A DNA stretch of 56,682 nucleotides, taken from the NCBI GenBank assembly GCA_002389385.1, contig DGOK01000087.1:1-56682 (forward strand), given 5' to 3'. The notes below the pieces were generated by a model, which was given only the letters and a program-made list of their open reading frames with translations, did not search any database and had not been told where the DNA came from. Each line of letters starts with the position of its first letter. The stretch's first letter is position 1. A program made the translations under genes and the position numbers. Source of the stretch: Rhodospirillaceae bacterium UBA4468 (GTDB taxonomy: Bacteria > Pseudomonadota > Alphaproteobacteria > Rhodospirillales > Casp-alpha2). Below are positions 8,645 to 17,945 of the stretch, in pieces.

Positions 8645-8923
8645 ATGCCAGTTATTGAAAAACGCGGTCCGTGGATTGTTGTTGTTGTGACCGACAGCAA
8701 AGGTCAGATTTTTGCCTATCCATGGAAAGGCACTGAGCCTGAAGCTGCTCCTCAAGCCATAGAAGATGCCGAACCGGATGCTGGTACACGCTACCTTGTG
8801 CACTGGGAACGTGGCCTTAAGACAAGGCAAGATGCTGAAATCCGTGCTCGTGAGGTCAATGCCGAAATACAAAGTGAGACCGGCACGAGCAACGCATCAA
8901 ACACAACGATTGTGAAGCATTAA
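8645..8923 (+). CDS. Small conserved-looking protein, function unknown
   Basis: A 92-residue protein beginning MPVIEKRGPWIVVVVTDSKG. It has no signal peptide and no membrane span. The first half looks like short beta strands, while the middle (TRYLVHWERGLKTRQDAEIRAREVNAEI) is charged and helical. The start is placed 2 bp after the yaaA stop because the open frame upstream lies inside yaaA. I do not recognise the family. Tight spacing suggests co-transcription with yaaA. Confidence 0.65.
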   Translation: MPVIEKRGPWIVVVVTDSKGQIFAYPWKGTEPEAAPQAIEDAEPDAGTRYLVHWERGLKTRQDAEIRAREVNAEIQSETGTSNASNTTIVKH

Positions 8924-9019
8924 TCATCTTCAAAACAGGGACGACATTGCCTTGCGACATGACCTACCGACGGATATCGTCCGTGCATACATGATACGCG
9001 CAACGGAGTGTCCATCTAC

Positions 9020-9751
9020 ATGAGAAGAACTTTCATCTTAAGCAGCCTGGCCATTACCGCGGCGATTGTTCTTGTGTTCGCTTCTGTAACCTTTGTGCTT
9101 TTCAATATTGATGCTGTGGTCAAAGAAACCATCGAGAGCGACGGTTCCAGCGCCTACAAAGTTCCCGTTACCATCGCCGACGCCAAAGTGTCGCTGAAAA
9201 CCGGCGAAGGTCAGATCACAGGTCTTCGGATCGCCAACCCACCTGGGTTTGGTGCACTATCAGCGATCAACATTCCCTTCGTTGTTCTTGAGGTTGATAC
9301 AGAGCGCGTTGCCGCCAAAGCTATTGGTGTGCGCCGCGTCGTTCTTGAGCAGCCCAAGATCGTTCTGGAAATCCGCGAAGGCATGGTCAACCTGGTCAGA
9401 CTTCGAGAGAGTGTCCGTGCCTGGGTCAATCGATTCAAAATTAGTGGTGAGGATGCGTCATCAGGCCAGATGTTTATCATTGACCAAATCCTCCTGCAGA
9501 ACGGCACCATGGTGTTCCGGGCTGACTTCCTGTACGGGCTGGAAACTGAAATTTCACTGCCAGACACCCGCATAACAGATATTGGTGCTGAGACCAATGG
9601 CGCCCTGCCAGCTGTCATTATTGAGGCCATAACAGACCTTATCATTACAGCTGTCGAACGCGCGTCACGCCGTATTGATCTGAAAGCACTCGCTGAAAAG
9701 AATGAAATTCCTGTGCCAAGTGTTAATATCAGCGCATTGCTGAAAAAGTAA
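9020..9751 (+). CDS. Membrane-anchored protein with AsmA-like features, function unknown
   Basis: A 243-residue protein with one N-terminal membrane segment (FILSSLAITAAIVLVFASV) and a periplasmic domain rich in beta strands. The segments VSLKTGEGQITGLRIANPPG and PFVVLEVDTERV recall the repeated strands of AsmA/DUF748-type proteins, which take part in envelope lipid traffic; this link is only a resemblance. ATG at 9020 is preferred to GTG at 9008 because GGAG at 9005-9008 would be the ribosome site for the ATG. The gene is followed after 11 bp by an acyl-CoA dehydrogenase gene. Confidence 0.7.
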   Translation: MRRTFILSSLAITAAIVLVFASVTFVLFNIDAVVKETIESDGSSAYKVPVTIADAKVSLKTGEGQITGLRIANPPGFGALSAINIPFVVLEVDTERVAAKAIGVRRVVLEQPKIVLEIREGMVNLVRLRESVRAWVNRFKISGEDASSGQMFIIDQILLQNGTMVFRADFLYGLETEISLPDTRITDIGAETNGALPAVIIEAITDLIITAVERASRRIDLKALAEKNEIPVPSVNISALLKK

Positions 9752-9762
9752 GGTGGTTCCAA

Positions 9763-11523
9763 ATGAGCATTTACCGCGCCCCCGTCGATGAGATGCTTCT
9801 TGTTATGCAAGAGATAGGAAATCTAGATCAGATTGCCGGCCTTCCCGGTTACGAAGATGCCACGTCTGACCTTGTCGCTGCAATTTTGGCCGAGGCAAGT
9901 AAACTTGGTACCGACGTATTAGACCCCATAAACGCAAGTGGTGATGTCGAGGGATGTGTCCTTGAGAATGGTGTTGTACGCACGCCTAAAGGTTTTAAAG
10001 AAGCCTACCAGCAGTTCATTGAAGGCGGCTGGAATTCGATGCCGTTTGATCCAGAGCTTGGCGGTCAGGGTCTGCCTTGGCTGGTATCCACAGGCGCATC
10101 CGAGATTTGGCATGCAGCAAACATGTCGTTTGGTCTTTGCCCATTGCTGACAGGCGGTGCTGCAGAACTCTTATCGATCCATGGGTCAGAAGCCCTGAAA
10201 TCGGTCTATCTTAAAAACATGATCAGTGGCGTTTGGACCGGTACAATGAACCTGACCGAGCCACAGGCTGGCTCAGACTTATCGCGCATTCGCACCAAAG
10301 CCATTAAAGAAGGTGATGCTTACCGTATATCGGGCCAGAAGATTTTCATCACGTATGGCGAACACGATTTTACCGACAACATCGTGCATATGGTGCTCGC
10401 CCGTACGCCAGATGCACCAGAAGGCATCAAAGGTATATCGCTGTTTGTCGTGCCGAAGCATCTGGTCAACGAAGATGGCACGCTTGGGGAGCGCAATGAT
10501 TTGCGATGCGGGTCTCTTGAGCACAAGCTTGGCATTAATGCGAGCCCAACCGCCGTCATGCTATATGGCGAAAACGAGGGCGCTTTAGGATATCTCGTCG
10601 GCGAAGAAAATCATGGCATCGAATATATGTTCACAATGATGAACAATGCACGCCTCGCCGTTGGCCTTGAAGGTGTCGCGATTGCTGAGCGCGCGTATCA
10701 ACGCGCCCGCGCCTTCGCTGCTGACAGGACCCAAGGCCGAGGCACCGACCGCGACAACAAAGAAGCGGTTGCGATCATTCAGCATCCAGACGTAAAGCGG
10801 ATGCTGTTGTCGATGCGGTCACAAACCGAGGCTGTCCGTGCCTTAGCCTATTGGGTGTCGTCTCGCCTTGATTTGGCGCACCGCTCAACAGACCCAGCAG
10901 AAGCCAAAAAAGCACAGTCATTCGTTGATCTTTTAACGCCTGTCGTTAAGGCCTGGAGCACCGACGTTGGCGTCGAAGTTGCCGATACGGGCGTACAAAT
11001 CCACGGCGGCATGGGCTTTATTGAAGAAACCGGCGCTGCACAGCACCTGCGCGACGCACGCATTGCCCCTATTTACGAAGGTACGAACGGTATCCAGGCA
11101 CTCGACCTTGCCGGGCGAAAAATTGCCCGCGAAGGCGGCGAGACGATGCATACGCTCATCGCTGAAATGCATGCCTCAATGGCAGAAATGGACTCATCAC
11201 ACGCGCGCCTTAGTACAGCCATTGATGCACTCGAGCGGACAACGGACTGGATTGTCAGTAACTTTGAAGAAACGCCCGTGACGGCCCTGGCAGGCTCGGT
11301 CACATACCTGCGTTTATCCGGCATTACGGTCGGCGGCTGGTTGATGGTACGGCTATTTGAAGCATCCAAAAGAAATCGTGACGAGAACCCGCTTTTAGCA
11401 GAACGCCGTCAAGCTTCTGTGAGCTTCTATGCACGGCATATTCTCTCGCAAGCACCAGGACTGGCAGATGCTGTCCTGGATGGTAGTTCTGTGATCGCAG
11501 AAACACGTATCGAAGCCCTGTAG
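9763..11523 (+). CDS. Acyl-CoA dehydrogenase, long form (DmdC-like)
   Basis: A 586-residue flavoprotein. Segments seen are an N-terminal helical domain, MNLTEPQAGSDLS (substrate and FAD contact, about residue 165), KIFITYGEHD, a middle beta domain, and VQIHGGMGFIEETGAAQHLR (about 410). PIYEGTNGIQALDLAGRK holds the catalytic glutamate (about 431). A C-terminal acetyl-CoA dehydrogenase-like extension follows (residues 460-586). This length and layout match the DmdC/FadE-type group, which includes 3-methylmercaptopropionyl-CoA dehydrogenase of DMSP breakdown and long-chain enzymes. Substrate cannot be decided. No other beta-oxidation gene is adjacent. Confidence 0.9.
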   Translation: MSIYRAPVDEMLLVMQEIGNLDQIAGLPGYEDATSDLVAAILAEASKLGTDVLDPINASGDVEGCVLENGVVRTPKGFKEAYQQFIEGGWNSMPFDPELGGQGLPWLVSTGASEIWHAANMSFGLCPLLTGGAAELLSIHGSEALKSVYLKNMISGVWTGTMNLTEPQAGSDLSRIRTKAIKEGDAYRISGQKIFITYGEHDFTDNIVHMVLARTPDAPEGIKGISLFVVPKHLVNEDGTLGERNDLRCGSLEHKLGINASPTAVMLYGENEGALGYLVGEENHGIEYMFTMMNNARLAVGLEGVAIAERAYQRARAFAADRTQGRGTDRDNKEAVAIIQHPDVKRMLLSMRSQTEAVRALAYWVSSRLDLAHRSTDPAEAKKAQSFVDLLTPVVKAWSTDVGVEVADTGVQIHGGMGFIEETGAAQHLRDARIAPIYEGTNGIQALDLAGRKIAREGGETMHTLIAEMHASMAEMDSSHARLSTAIDALERTTDWIVSNFEETPVTALAGSVTYLRLSGITVGGWLMVRLFEASKRNRDENPLLAERRQASVSFYARHILSQAPGLADAVLDGSSVIAETRIEAL

Positions 11524-11619
11524 TCCATTAACCATAAAAACTGCCAATATGCGGAGATTACTTGATTTTTTCGCGTTGATGCCACAATTTGGATGATTCT
11601 AGAGGCTAGGTTCGACCGT

Positions 11620-12753
11620 ATGAATAGCTACACTAAATATGTACTGCGCCAGTTGCTTACTGGCATGTTGCTGGTGAGTGCCGGACTGACGTGCATCATC
11701 TGGCTCTCACAATCGCTACGCTTTGTCGAAATGATCGTTAATCGTGGCCTTAGCGCGGGTACATTTGTCTATATGACCATGCTATTATTGCCGAACTTTT
11801 TGACTGTTATCCTGCCTATCGCGCTTTTTACCGTGATTGTATTTACCTATTCCAAAATGGTGACGGACCGGGAATTAATCGTGATGCGCGCGGCTGGCGT
11901 TGGTCAGTTTGGCCTCGCTAAACCTGCTATCATTATGACGACACTGACACTCATGTTTGGGTATTTGCTCAACCTTTACTTGCTGCCCGAGTCATATCGA
12001 GCATTTCGCCTCCTCCAATGGGAAGTACGAAATACGTACTCGCATGTTCTTTTAAAGGAAGGTTCCTTCAATCCAATCACAAGTACCGTCACAGTCTATG
12101 TTCGAGAGCGAACACCTGACGGACAACTGCTTGGTATTTTGGTCCACGATGAACGGGACGCCGAAGCACCTGTGACGTTGATGGCGGAACGCGGTGCGCT
12201 GGTTGATTCCGGCAAAGGGCCACGGGTAATCATGTATAACGGCAACAGGCAAACGACTGCGGCGAACCAAAATCTCTCAATTTTGTATTTCGACCGGTAT
12301 GTCTTTGAAGTGCCAACCAGCAATGAAAGTATCTCGCAGCGGTTTCGAGAACCGCGCGAACGTTCGATGACAGAACTCATCAACCTGGAAGATGCCAAGG
12401 GGATCAATCAGCACGATTGGGGCAAGTATAAGGTCGAATTACACAAGCGCATCATGTCGCCATTACTTGGTGTTGGCTTTGCAATGATCGGCCTTGCCTG
12501 TCTTTTATATGGCCCCATTACCCGGCGTAGTCAGACGATGCGGATTATAACGGCCGTGGGCATCATGATTTCACTACAAGGTGCTGCGCTTGGTTTCGAG
12601 AGCGTCGTTGCTAAAAACCTTGCCCTTGTGCCGCTTTTATACGGACTGGCGATTGTGCCCATATTTGTGGGCATTATCATGTTGATTAAGCATCCCAAAA
12701 CCTCAAAGTCGAAAAAGAAGAAAACACGGCGCAACAAGTTGAAGGCGGCATGA
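11620..12753 (+). CDS. lptF: LPS export ABC permease LptF
   Basis: A 377-residue inner-membrane permease of the YjgP/YjgQ family. Three N-terminal spans are followed by a periplasmic jellyroll domain (about residues 130-260), then three C-terminal spans and a very basic tail (KSKKKKTRRNKLK). Motifs include YVLRQLLTGML, ELIVMRAAGV and ELHKRIMSPLLG. With LptG and LptB it extracts LPS from the inner membrane. The start at 11620 gives the family's usual N-terminus; an upstream ATG at 11593 adds nine unlikely residues. It is followed 7 bp later by lptG. Confidence 0.95.
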   Translation: MNSYTKYVLRQLLTGMLLVSAGLTCIIWLSQSLRFVEMIVNRGLSAGTFVYMTMLLLPNFLTVILPIALFTVIVFTYSKMVTDRELIVMRAAGVGQFGLAKPAIIMTTLTLMFGYLLNLYLLPESYRAFRLLQWEVRNTYSHVLLKEGSFNPITSTVTVYVRERTPDGQLLGILVHDERDAEAPVTLMAERGALVDSGKGPRVIMYNGNRQTTAANQNLSILYFDRYVFEVPTSNESISQRFREPRERSMTELINLEDAKGINQHDWGKYKVELHKRIMSPLLGVGFAMIGLACLLYGPITRRSQTMRIITAVGIMISLQGAALGFESVVAKNLALVPLLYGLAIVPIFVGIIMLIKHPKTSKSKKKKTRRNKLKAA

Positions 12754-12760
12754 AAACCTG

Positions 12761-13864
12761 ATGCGTATTTCAAGCACTCTTTCCATGTATATCGGCCGGC
12801 ATTTCCTCGTCAGCTTTCTGTCGTGTTTCATGGTCTTCCTGTTCATTGTCATGTTGTTCGATAGTATCGAATTACTCCGTCGCGCCGCATCACGACCAGA
12901 AATCTCGTTTACAGATGTTATTGAAATGGCGTTCTTTCGCCTACCCCACATGGGCCAGGAAACATTTCCCTTTGCTGTTCTGTTCGGCGGCATGTCTGCT
13001 TTTTGGCGACTTGCACGAACCCATGAATTAACAATTACGCGCGCGGCAGGTGTCTCTGCATGGCAGTTTTTACTCCCTGTTTTATCGCTGGCAGCGGCGC
13101 TTGGTATTTTTCATGTCACCGTATTTAACCCACTAGCATCGACAATGCTGACCCGGTTTGAGCAATTGGAAGCCATTCATTTGCGCGGTCAGGAGAATTC
13201 ACTCGCGGTCTCGCAATCCGGCCTTTGGTTGCGGCAGGCAAACTCAGTTGGCCAATCCGTTGTGCATTCTCGCGCCGTACTTCAACAAGGCACAGATGTG
13301 GAGCTTACCGGCGTTGTGGTCTTCGTTTATGAAGGCACAGACAGGTTTCTCGAACGTGTTGATGCTGAATATGCCCGTCTTGAGGATGGCTTTTGGTATA
13401 TGCGCAATGCGCGCGTGCAAAAACCGGAAGAAGGTTCCGCCGCATACGAGGAATACTGGCTTGAGACGGATCTAACGCTCACGAAAATCCAGGATAGCTT
13501 TGCACCTCCAGAAACCATGTCATTTTGGGCCCTGTCAGATTTTATCGAGACTCTTGAGGAAGCTGGATTTTCCGCTATCCGCCATCGCCTGCATCTAAAT
13601 GCCCTTCTTGCGTCTCCATTACTGATGTGCGCGATGGTCTTAATTGCGGCGACATTTACGCTCCGTCAGAGTTCCAGACGTGGTGGGGCAACTTTTGTCA
13701 TATCAATGGGTGTATTAACCGGGTTTTTGCTCTATTTCTTCTCCGATGTCGTTTATGCATTGGGATTATCAGATAATATTCCCGTCACACTAGCGGCATG
13801 GACGCCTTCTGGTGTTGCGACACTACTTGGACTTGGGATGCTCTTGCACCTGGAGGATGGATAA
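12761..13864 (+). CDS. lptG: LPS export ABC permease LptG
   Basis: A 367-residue partner of LptF with the same layout: N-terminal spans (HFLVSFLSCFMVFLFIVMLFD), a periplasmic beta domain (about 130-250) and C-terminal spans. The segments ELTITRAAGVSAWQF and LHLNALLASPLLMCAMV are family marks. The next gene, lptD, starts at or inside its 3' end, so translation is coupled. Confidence 0.95.
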   Translation: MRISSTLSMYIGRHFLVSFLSCFMVFLFIVMLFDSIELLRRAASRPEISFTDVIEMAFFRLPHMGQETFPFAVLFGGMSAFWRLARTHELTITRAAGVSAWQFLLPVLSLAAALGIFHVTVFNPLASTMLTRFEQLEAIHLRGQENSLAVSQSGLWLRQANSVGQSVVHSRAVLQQGTDVELTGVVVFVYEGTDRFLERVDAEYARLEDGFWYMRNARVQKPEEGSAAYEEYWLETDLTLTKIQDSFAPPETMSFWALSDFIETLEEAGFSAIRHRLHLNALLASPLLMCAMVLIAATFTLRQSSRRGGATFVISMGVLTGFLLYFFSDVVYALGLSDNIPVTLAAWTPSGVATLLGLGMLLHLEDG

Positions 13865-13865
13865 A

Positions 13866-16592
13866 GTGCCAAAGCTAAGGCCAACGCTCAAAGCAGGGTA
13901 TTATATTCCTGCACTTGTCTCGCTGATTGGCCTGAGTGCTTCGGTTTGGCTGAGCACGCCTGCATTCGCAGAGGATGCAGATCGGCCTTTGGGTATATTG
14001 TTATCAGGCGTTGAGAGAACAACCCCGCCAATACGTTCGTCGTTACCTGCAAACATTCTGACACCAAATCCAACGACAACAAGCACAGCAGTAGCGGCGC
14101 CTGCACCAGTTGCGCGCCCCCTTGGGATATTGTTTAACGCAACATCAACATCACAAAAAAATCCAAGCTCGGTATTACCTCAAGGCTGGAATAAGCAGCC
14201 AACACGTTCAGCTACAAGCACGTCGCAAACAGCCACATCCACAACGCAAGCTGGGGCAGACCGCCCCCTCGGCACATTGTTTAATGCCCCTGCGCCGCTT
14301 CAGCGCCCGGCAGTACCGACGCCGTCATCTGCACGCACTGTCCGTACACCTGCAATACAGCCTGCCAGCAGAGTTCAGAGCGCACCAAACCATGATGCGT
14401 CTTATGCTAAACCACTTGGCACGCTTTTCATTGCTCAACCTACTGGCAGCAACACGGAACAGCAGCCACCAGCATCAACAACGCGCACCGTTCAGGCACC
14501 TGTTGGAGCGCCTACACCGACAGCACAAACCGAACCTGCCCCTATAGCAGCCGAGTTCAGCGCCGATTCCATGACCTATGATCGCGAACTAGGTATTGTT
14601 ACGGCTACAGGTAATGTTGAGATCGTGTATGGTGAGCGTGCCTTATTCGCAAATAAGGTCATATATAACCAAAAAACTGATGTGGTTATTGCCGATGGCA
14701 GCGTTTCTTTAACGGACCCTTCAGGCAAAGTTTTGCTTGGCGATAAGATGGAAATCACGGGCGACCTTAAAGATGGCGTCGTCTACAATATTGGGCTCGT
14801 CCTCGAAGACCATTCGCGCGTAGCAGGCTCTGGTGCACGGCGATCAAACGCGCAAATCACTGAAATCAGTAACGCGGTATATTCACCGTGTGATTTGTGT
14901 GAAGAAGATCCGACTGCAGCGCCATTGTGGCAGTTGAAAGCAGTTCGTGTCATACATGACGTTGATAAAAAACTCGTTTCTTATAGGGATGCATGGTTAG
15001 AGTTATTTGGTGTCCCTGTCGCCTATACACCCTATCTCAGCCACCCAGACCCGACCGTAAAACGTAAAAGTGGATTGCTTGCACCAAGTTTTTCTAATTC
15101 ATCTGACTTAGGGTTTCGTCTCAATACGCCATATTTCTGGGCCATTGATGAACATCAAGACGCGACGATCACGCCCATGCTTGCATCAGACGGTGGGCAA
15201 GGACTTATCGGCCAATACCGCCGCAATTTCAAAAATGGCTTTGTAAAATCCGACGCCAGTTTCGTTGTTGATGACGATGCAGAAGGCGAACGCGGGTACA
15301 TCGATTTTGAATCGGCTTACCATATTAATCGAACATGGCGTGCCGGGCTTGATCTCCAAGGCGCATCTGACGATACCTATACACGCAGATACGGTTTTGA
15401 TACGGAATCAATCCTTGTATCCCGGGGATATCTTGAAGGTTTCCGTGGCCAAAACTATCAGGTTCTCAACACGTATGCCTTCCAAGATTTGCGCCAAGAC
15501 GAAGACGCAAGTGAATCACCTTTCGCATTACCCATGTATGATTTCAACTACATGGGAAAGCGAGATGACCTTGGTGGCTTCTCTTCACTTGATTTCAATG
15601 TCCTCAATCTTATTAGAAACTCCGGGACCGACACACGCAGAATAGCTGTAAGGCCTCGCTGGGAACGCCCATTTAACGGCCACTTTGGCGAACTATACAA
15701 AGCATCGGTATCCCTAGCCGCAGACGCTTATCACGCGTCTGGCGTCATCAGGGATGATGGGACAGAATTCACGGGGGTAAGTGGGCGTGTCTTACCAACA
15801 GCATCGCTGTCGTGGCGCCTACCGCTCATTAGAACTGGCGAGGAAATCAACCAAACGATTGAACCACTCGCGTCCGTCGCCATTTCACCGAATGGAGGCA
15901 ACCCTGATAAAATTCCCAATGAAGATAGCCAAGAACCTGAATTCGATGAAACAAACCTTTTCCGCGATAACCGCTTTGATGGTTTTGACCGGGTCGACAG
16001 TGGACTTCGATTTAATTATGGCCTCAACTGGGTGATCTTGGGTCGCAATAAGGGCGATGCATCCGTCTTCATTGGGCAGTCATATCGTCCACGCACAAAC
16101 AATTCATTCAGTCTCGCATCTGGTTTAGAGGATAATTTCTCAGACTTTGTCGGGCGTGTTCAAGTAACGCCTGCAAAATATCTGAATGTATTATATCGCA
16201 CTCAATTCAGCCCAGATAACTTTAGCCCAAAGCACAACGAGATCACAGCAAAAGTAGGTACACCTGCATTAAATCTTAATTCGACGTATATATTTATTGA
16301 CCAACAGCAAGACAGTGAATTTGTAGGACGAGAAGAATTATCAGGATCAATTCAATCAAAGTTTAACGCGAATTGGTCAACGTCTATGTCCGCACGGCAT
16401 GATATGAATGCCAATGATTTACTCTCGCTCGGACTACAATTAGTATATGAAGATGAATGTGTGAAGTTTACAACCCAGTTTGCACGATCCATTTTTGAAG
16501 ATCGTGACATTCAGCCAACAGATTCAGTTACATTCACACTTGTCCTTAAAACACTTGGTGAGGTGCGAACTGGTGCTTCAAGCTCGCAATAA
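13866..16592 (+). CDS. lptD: LPS-assembly outer-membrane protein LptD
   Basis: A 908-residue outer-membrane LPS translocon. A signal peptide (about 1-35, ending TPAFA) precedes an unusual Pro/Thr/Ala-rich linker (about 36-228) with four PLG repeats. Next come an OstA/LptA-like beta-jellyroll (about 229-345), a conserved SPCDLCEEDP cysteine pair, and a large beta-barrel domain. A further cysteine near the C-terminus (EDECVKF) could take part in the disulfides LptD needs. GTG at 13866 is preferred because GGAGG at 13852-13856 then sits 9 bp upstream; ATG at 13857 would touch it. The linker makes the protein longer than many relatives. Confidence 0.92.
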   Translation: MPKLRPTLKAGYYIPALVSLIGLSASVWLSTPAFAEDADRPLGILLSGVERTTPPIRSSLPANILTPNPTTTSTAVAAPAPVARPLGILFNATSTSQKNPSSVLPQGWNKQPTRSATSTSQTATSTTQAGADRPLGTLFNAPAPLQRPAVPTPSSARTVRTPAIQPASRVQSAPNHDASYAKPLGTLFIAQPTGSNTEQQPPASTTRTVQAPVGAPTPTAQTEPAPIAAEFSADSMTYDRELGIVTATGNVEIVYGERALFANKVIYNQKTDVVIADGSVSLTDPSGKVLLGDKMEITGDLKDGVVYNIGLVLEDHSRVAGSGARRSNAQITEISNAVYSPCDLCEEDPTAAPLWQLKAVRVIHDVDKKLVSYRDAWLELFGVPVAYTPYLSHPDPTVKRKSGLLAPSFSNSSDLGFRLNTPYFWAIDEHQDATITPMLASDGGQGLIGQYRRNFKNGFVKSDASFVVDDDAEGERGYIDFESAYHINRTWRAGLDLQGASDDTYTRRYGFDTESILVSRGYLEGFRGQNYQVLNTYAFQDLRQDEDASESPFALPMYDFNYMGKRDDLGGFSSLDFNVLNLIRNSGTDTRRIAVRPRWERPFNGHFGELYKASVSLAADAYHASGVIRDDGTEFTGVSGRVLPTASLSWRLPLIRTGEEINQTIEPLASVAISPNGGNPDKIPNEDSQEPEFDETNLFRDNRFDGFDRVDSGLRFNYGLNWVILGRNKGDASVFIGQSYRPRTNNSFSLASGLEDNFSDFVGRVQVTPAKYLNVLYRTQFSPDNFSPKHNEITAKVGTPALNLNSTYIFIDQQQDSEFVGREELSGSIQSKFNANWSTSMSARHDMNANDLLSLGLQLVYEDECVKFTTQFARSIFEDRDIQPTDSVTFTLVLKTLGEVRTGASSSQ
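13980..14433 (+). repeat. Four-copy PLG(I/T)LF repeat in the LptD linker
   Basis: The linker of LptD contains DRPLGILLSG (residue 39), ARPLGILFNA (83), DRPLGTLFNA (132) and AKPLGTLFIA (181), spaced 44, 49 and 49 residues apart by low-complexity Pro/Ser/Thr sequence. The motif is kept while the spacers are not, which suggests short binding motifs rather than recent DNA duplication. Confidence 0.8.
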
Positions 16593-16593
16593 G

Positions 16594-17925
16594 ATGTATA
16601 ATTTGACCATGAAATTAGATACATATTTTAGTTTTGGCACATCAGTACAAAGACGTATGTCTGTCGCATTGAGCGTGTGCCTAATGCTGACATGCACGCA
16701 CATAAATTATGCGCACAGTCAGGAAACGCTAAATATTGCTGCCGTCATTAATGACGAAGTCGTATCTATATACGATTTATCTCAACGTATTAATTTGGTT
16801 ATTCTGTTCTCAAACCTGCCAAATACGCCAGAGACACATCAACGGATTGCGCCAAGCATCTTACGCCGGCTCGTTATAGAAAAACTTCATCTTCAAGAAG
16901 CGAAAAGGATTGGGATTGAAGTGCCTGAAGCCGCAATCCAAAATTCAATTTCTATCATTGAGACCTCAAACAATGTACCCGTTGGCGGCATGAAATCGAT
17001 GCTCGATTCTCGGGGCATTGATATAGAAACACTTCGCCAGCAAGTCCGCGCAGAGCTGTCATGGATTGACGTTATACGGTCTTTATTTCGACGCTTAGTT
17101 ACAGTGTCAGTACAAGAAGTGGAAGATGTCTTGAATAAAATTCGTACAAACGCGGGGAAACCAGAGTATTTAGTCTCAGAAATATTCCTCGCTTATGATG
17201 AAAAACCCAGAAGCGAAGTTGAACAAGTCGCGCAAAGAATTTATGCGCAAATTGTTGCTGGCGCGGGCTGGTCGCAAATAGCACAAAATTTCTCAGAATC
17301 TGCCTCTGCACAAAAGGGCGGTGATCTCGGCTGGATATTCGCCGATGATTTGGGCGCAGTAATAAGTGGTGTTCTACCTCAGCTAAACCTGGGTCAAGCA
17401 TCGTCCCCCATCACGACAGATGATGGAGTCTACATATTATTGATACGCAACAAACGTATCGCTTCTGACATTACTGCAAGCGATGCCGAAGTTAGAATTG
17501 GCATTCACCAACTTCACTTAGCTCTCTCCGATAATGCCAATGCACAAGAAGTTGCTGAAACGATAAATAAGGCAAGAACACTGGCTGCAAGCACAACAAC
17601 ATGCCCAGCATTTGCCAGCATTGCAAAATCTGAAGGGAGCGAAAGCTCCGGATTCCTTGGTGAATTCGATTTAGATAAGCTTAATCCGCAATTCAAAAAT
17701 ATGATCCAGTCGCTTGAAGTTGGTGGCGCAAGCCAGCCCTTTAGGACTGCCGATGGTGTGATCGTTCTCATGGTATGTTCCCGCCAATCTGAAGGCGGTG
17801 TTGACCCTGTTGCAGCAGAGCGCGAACGCATCCAAAGAGAGATTCTCAACGAGCGTTTGTCTCGTATGGCATCGCAGCATGAAGATAAGCTCCGGCGTCA
17901 GGCTTTCATTGGAATCCGTCTCTAG
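16594..17925 (+). CDS. surA: Periplasmic peptidyl-prolyl isomerase/chaperone SurA
   Basis: A 443-residue protein with an N-terminal signal region (RMSVALSVCLMLTCTHINYAH). The SurA N-domain follows (NIAAVINDEVVSIYDLSQR). One clear parvulin domain is visible (about 200-310: EYLVSEIFLAYDE, GGDLGWIFADDL), and a weaker second PpiC-like region comes after it (about 325-420: IHQLHLAL, FLGEFDLDKL). SurA helps outer-membrane proteins such as LptD fold, which explains its place after lptD. The start is uncertain: ATG 16594 lies 1 bp after the lptD stop; ATGs at 16609 and 16657 are alternatives and none has a strong ribosome site. Confidence 0.9.
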   Translation: MYNLTMKLDTYFSFGTSVQRRMSVALSVCLMLTCTHINYAHSQETLNIAAVINDEVVSIYDLSQRINLVILFSNLPNTPETHQRIAPSILRRLVIEKLHLQEAKRIGIEVPEAAIQNSISIIETSNNVPVGGMKSMLDSRGIDIETLRQQVRAELSWIDVIRSLFRRLVTVSVQEVEDVLNKIRTNAGKPEYLVSEIFLAYDEKPRSEVEQVAQRIYAQIVAGAGWSQIAQNFSESASAQKGGDLGWIFADDLGAVISGVLPQLNLGQASSPITTDDGVYILLIRNKRIASDITASDAEVRIGIHQLHLALSDNANAQEVAETINKARTLAASTTTCPAFASIAKSEGSESSGFLGEFDLDKLNPQFKNMIQSLEVGGASQPFRTADGVIVLMVCSRQSEGGVDPVAAERERIQREILNERLSRMASQHEDKLRRQAFIGIRL

Positions 17926-17945
17926 AGCGATTGGAGACAACAACA

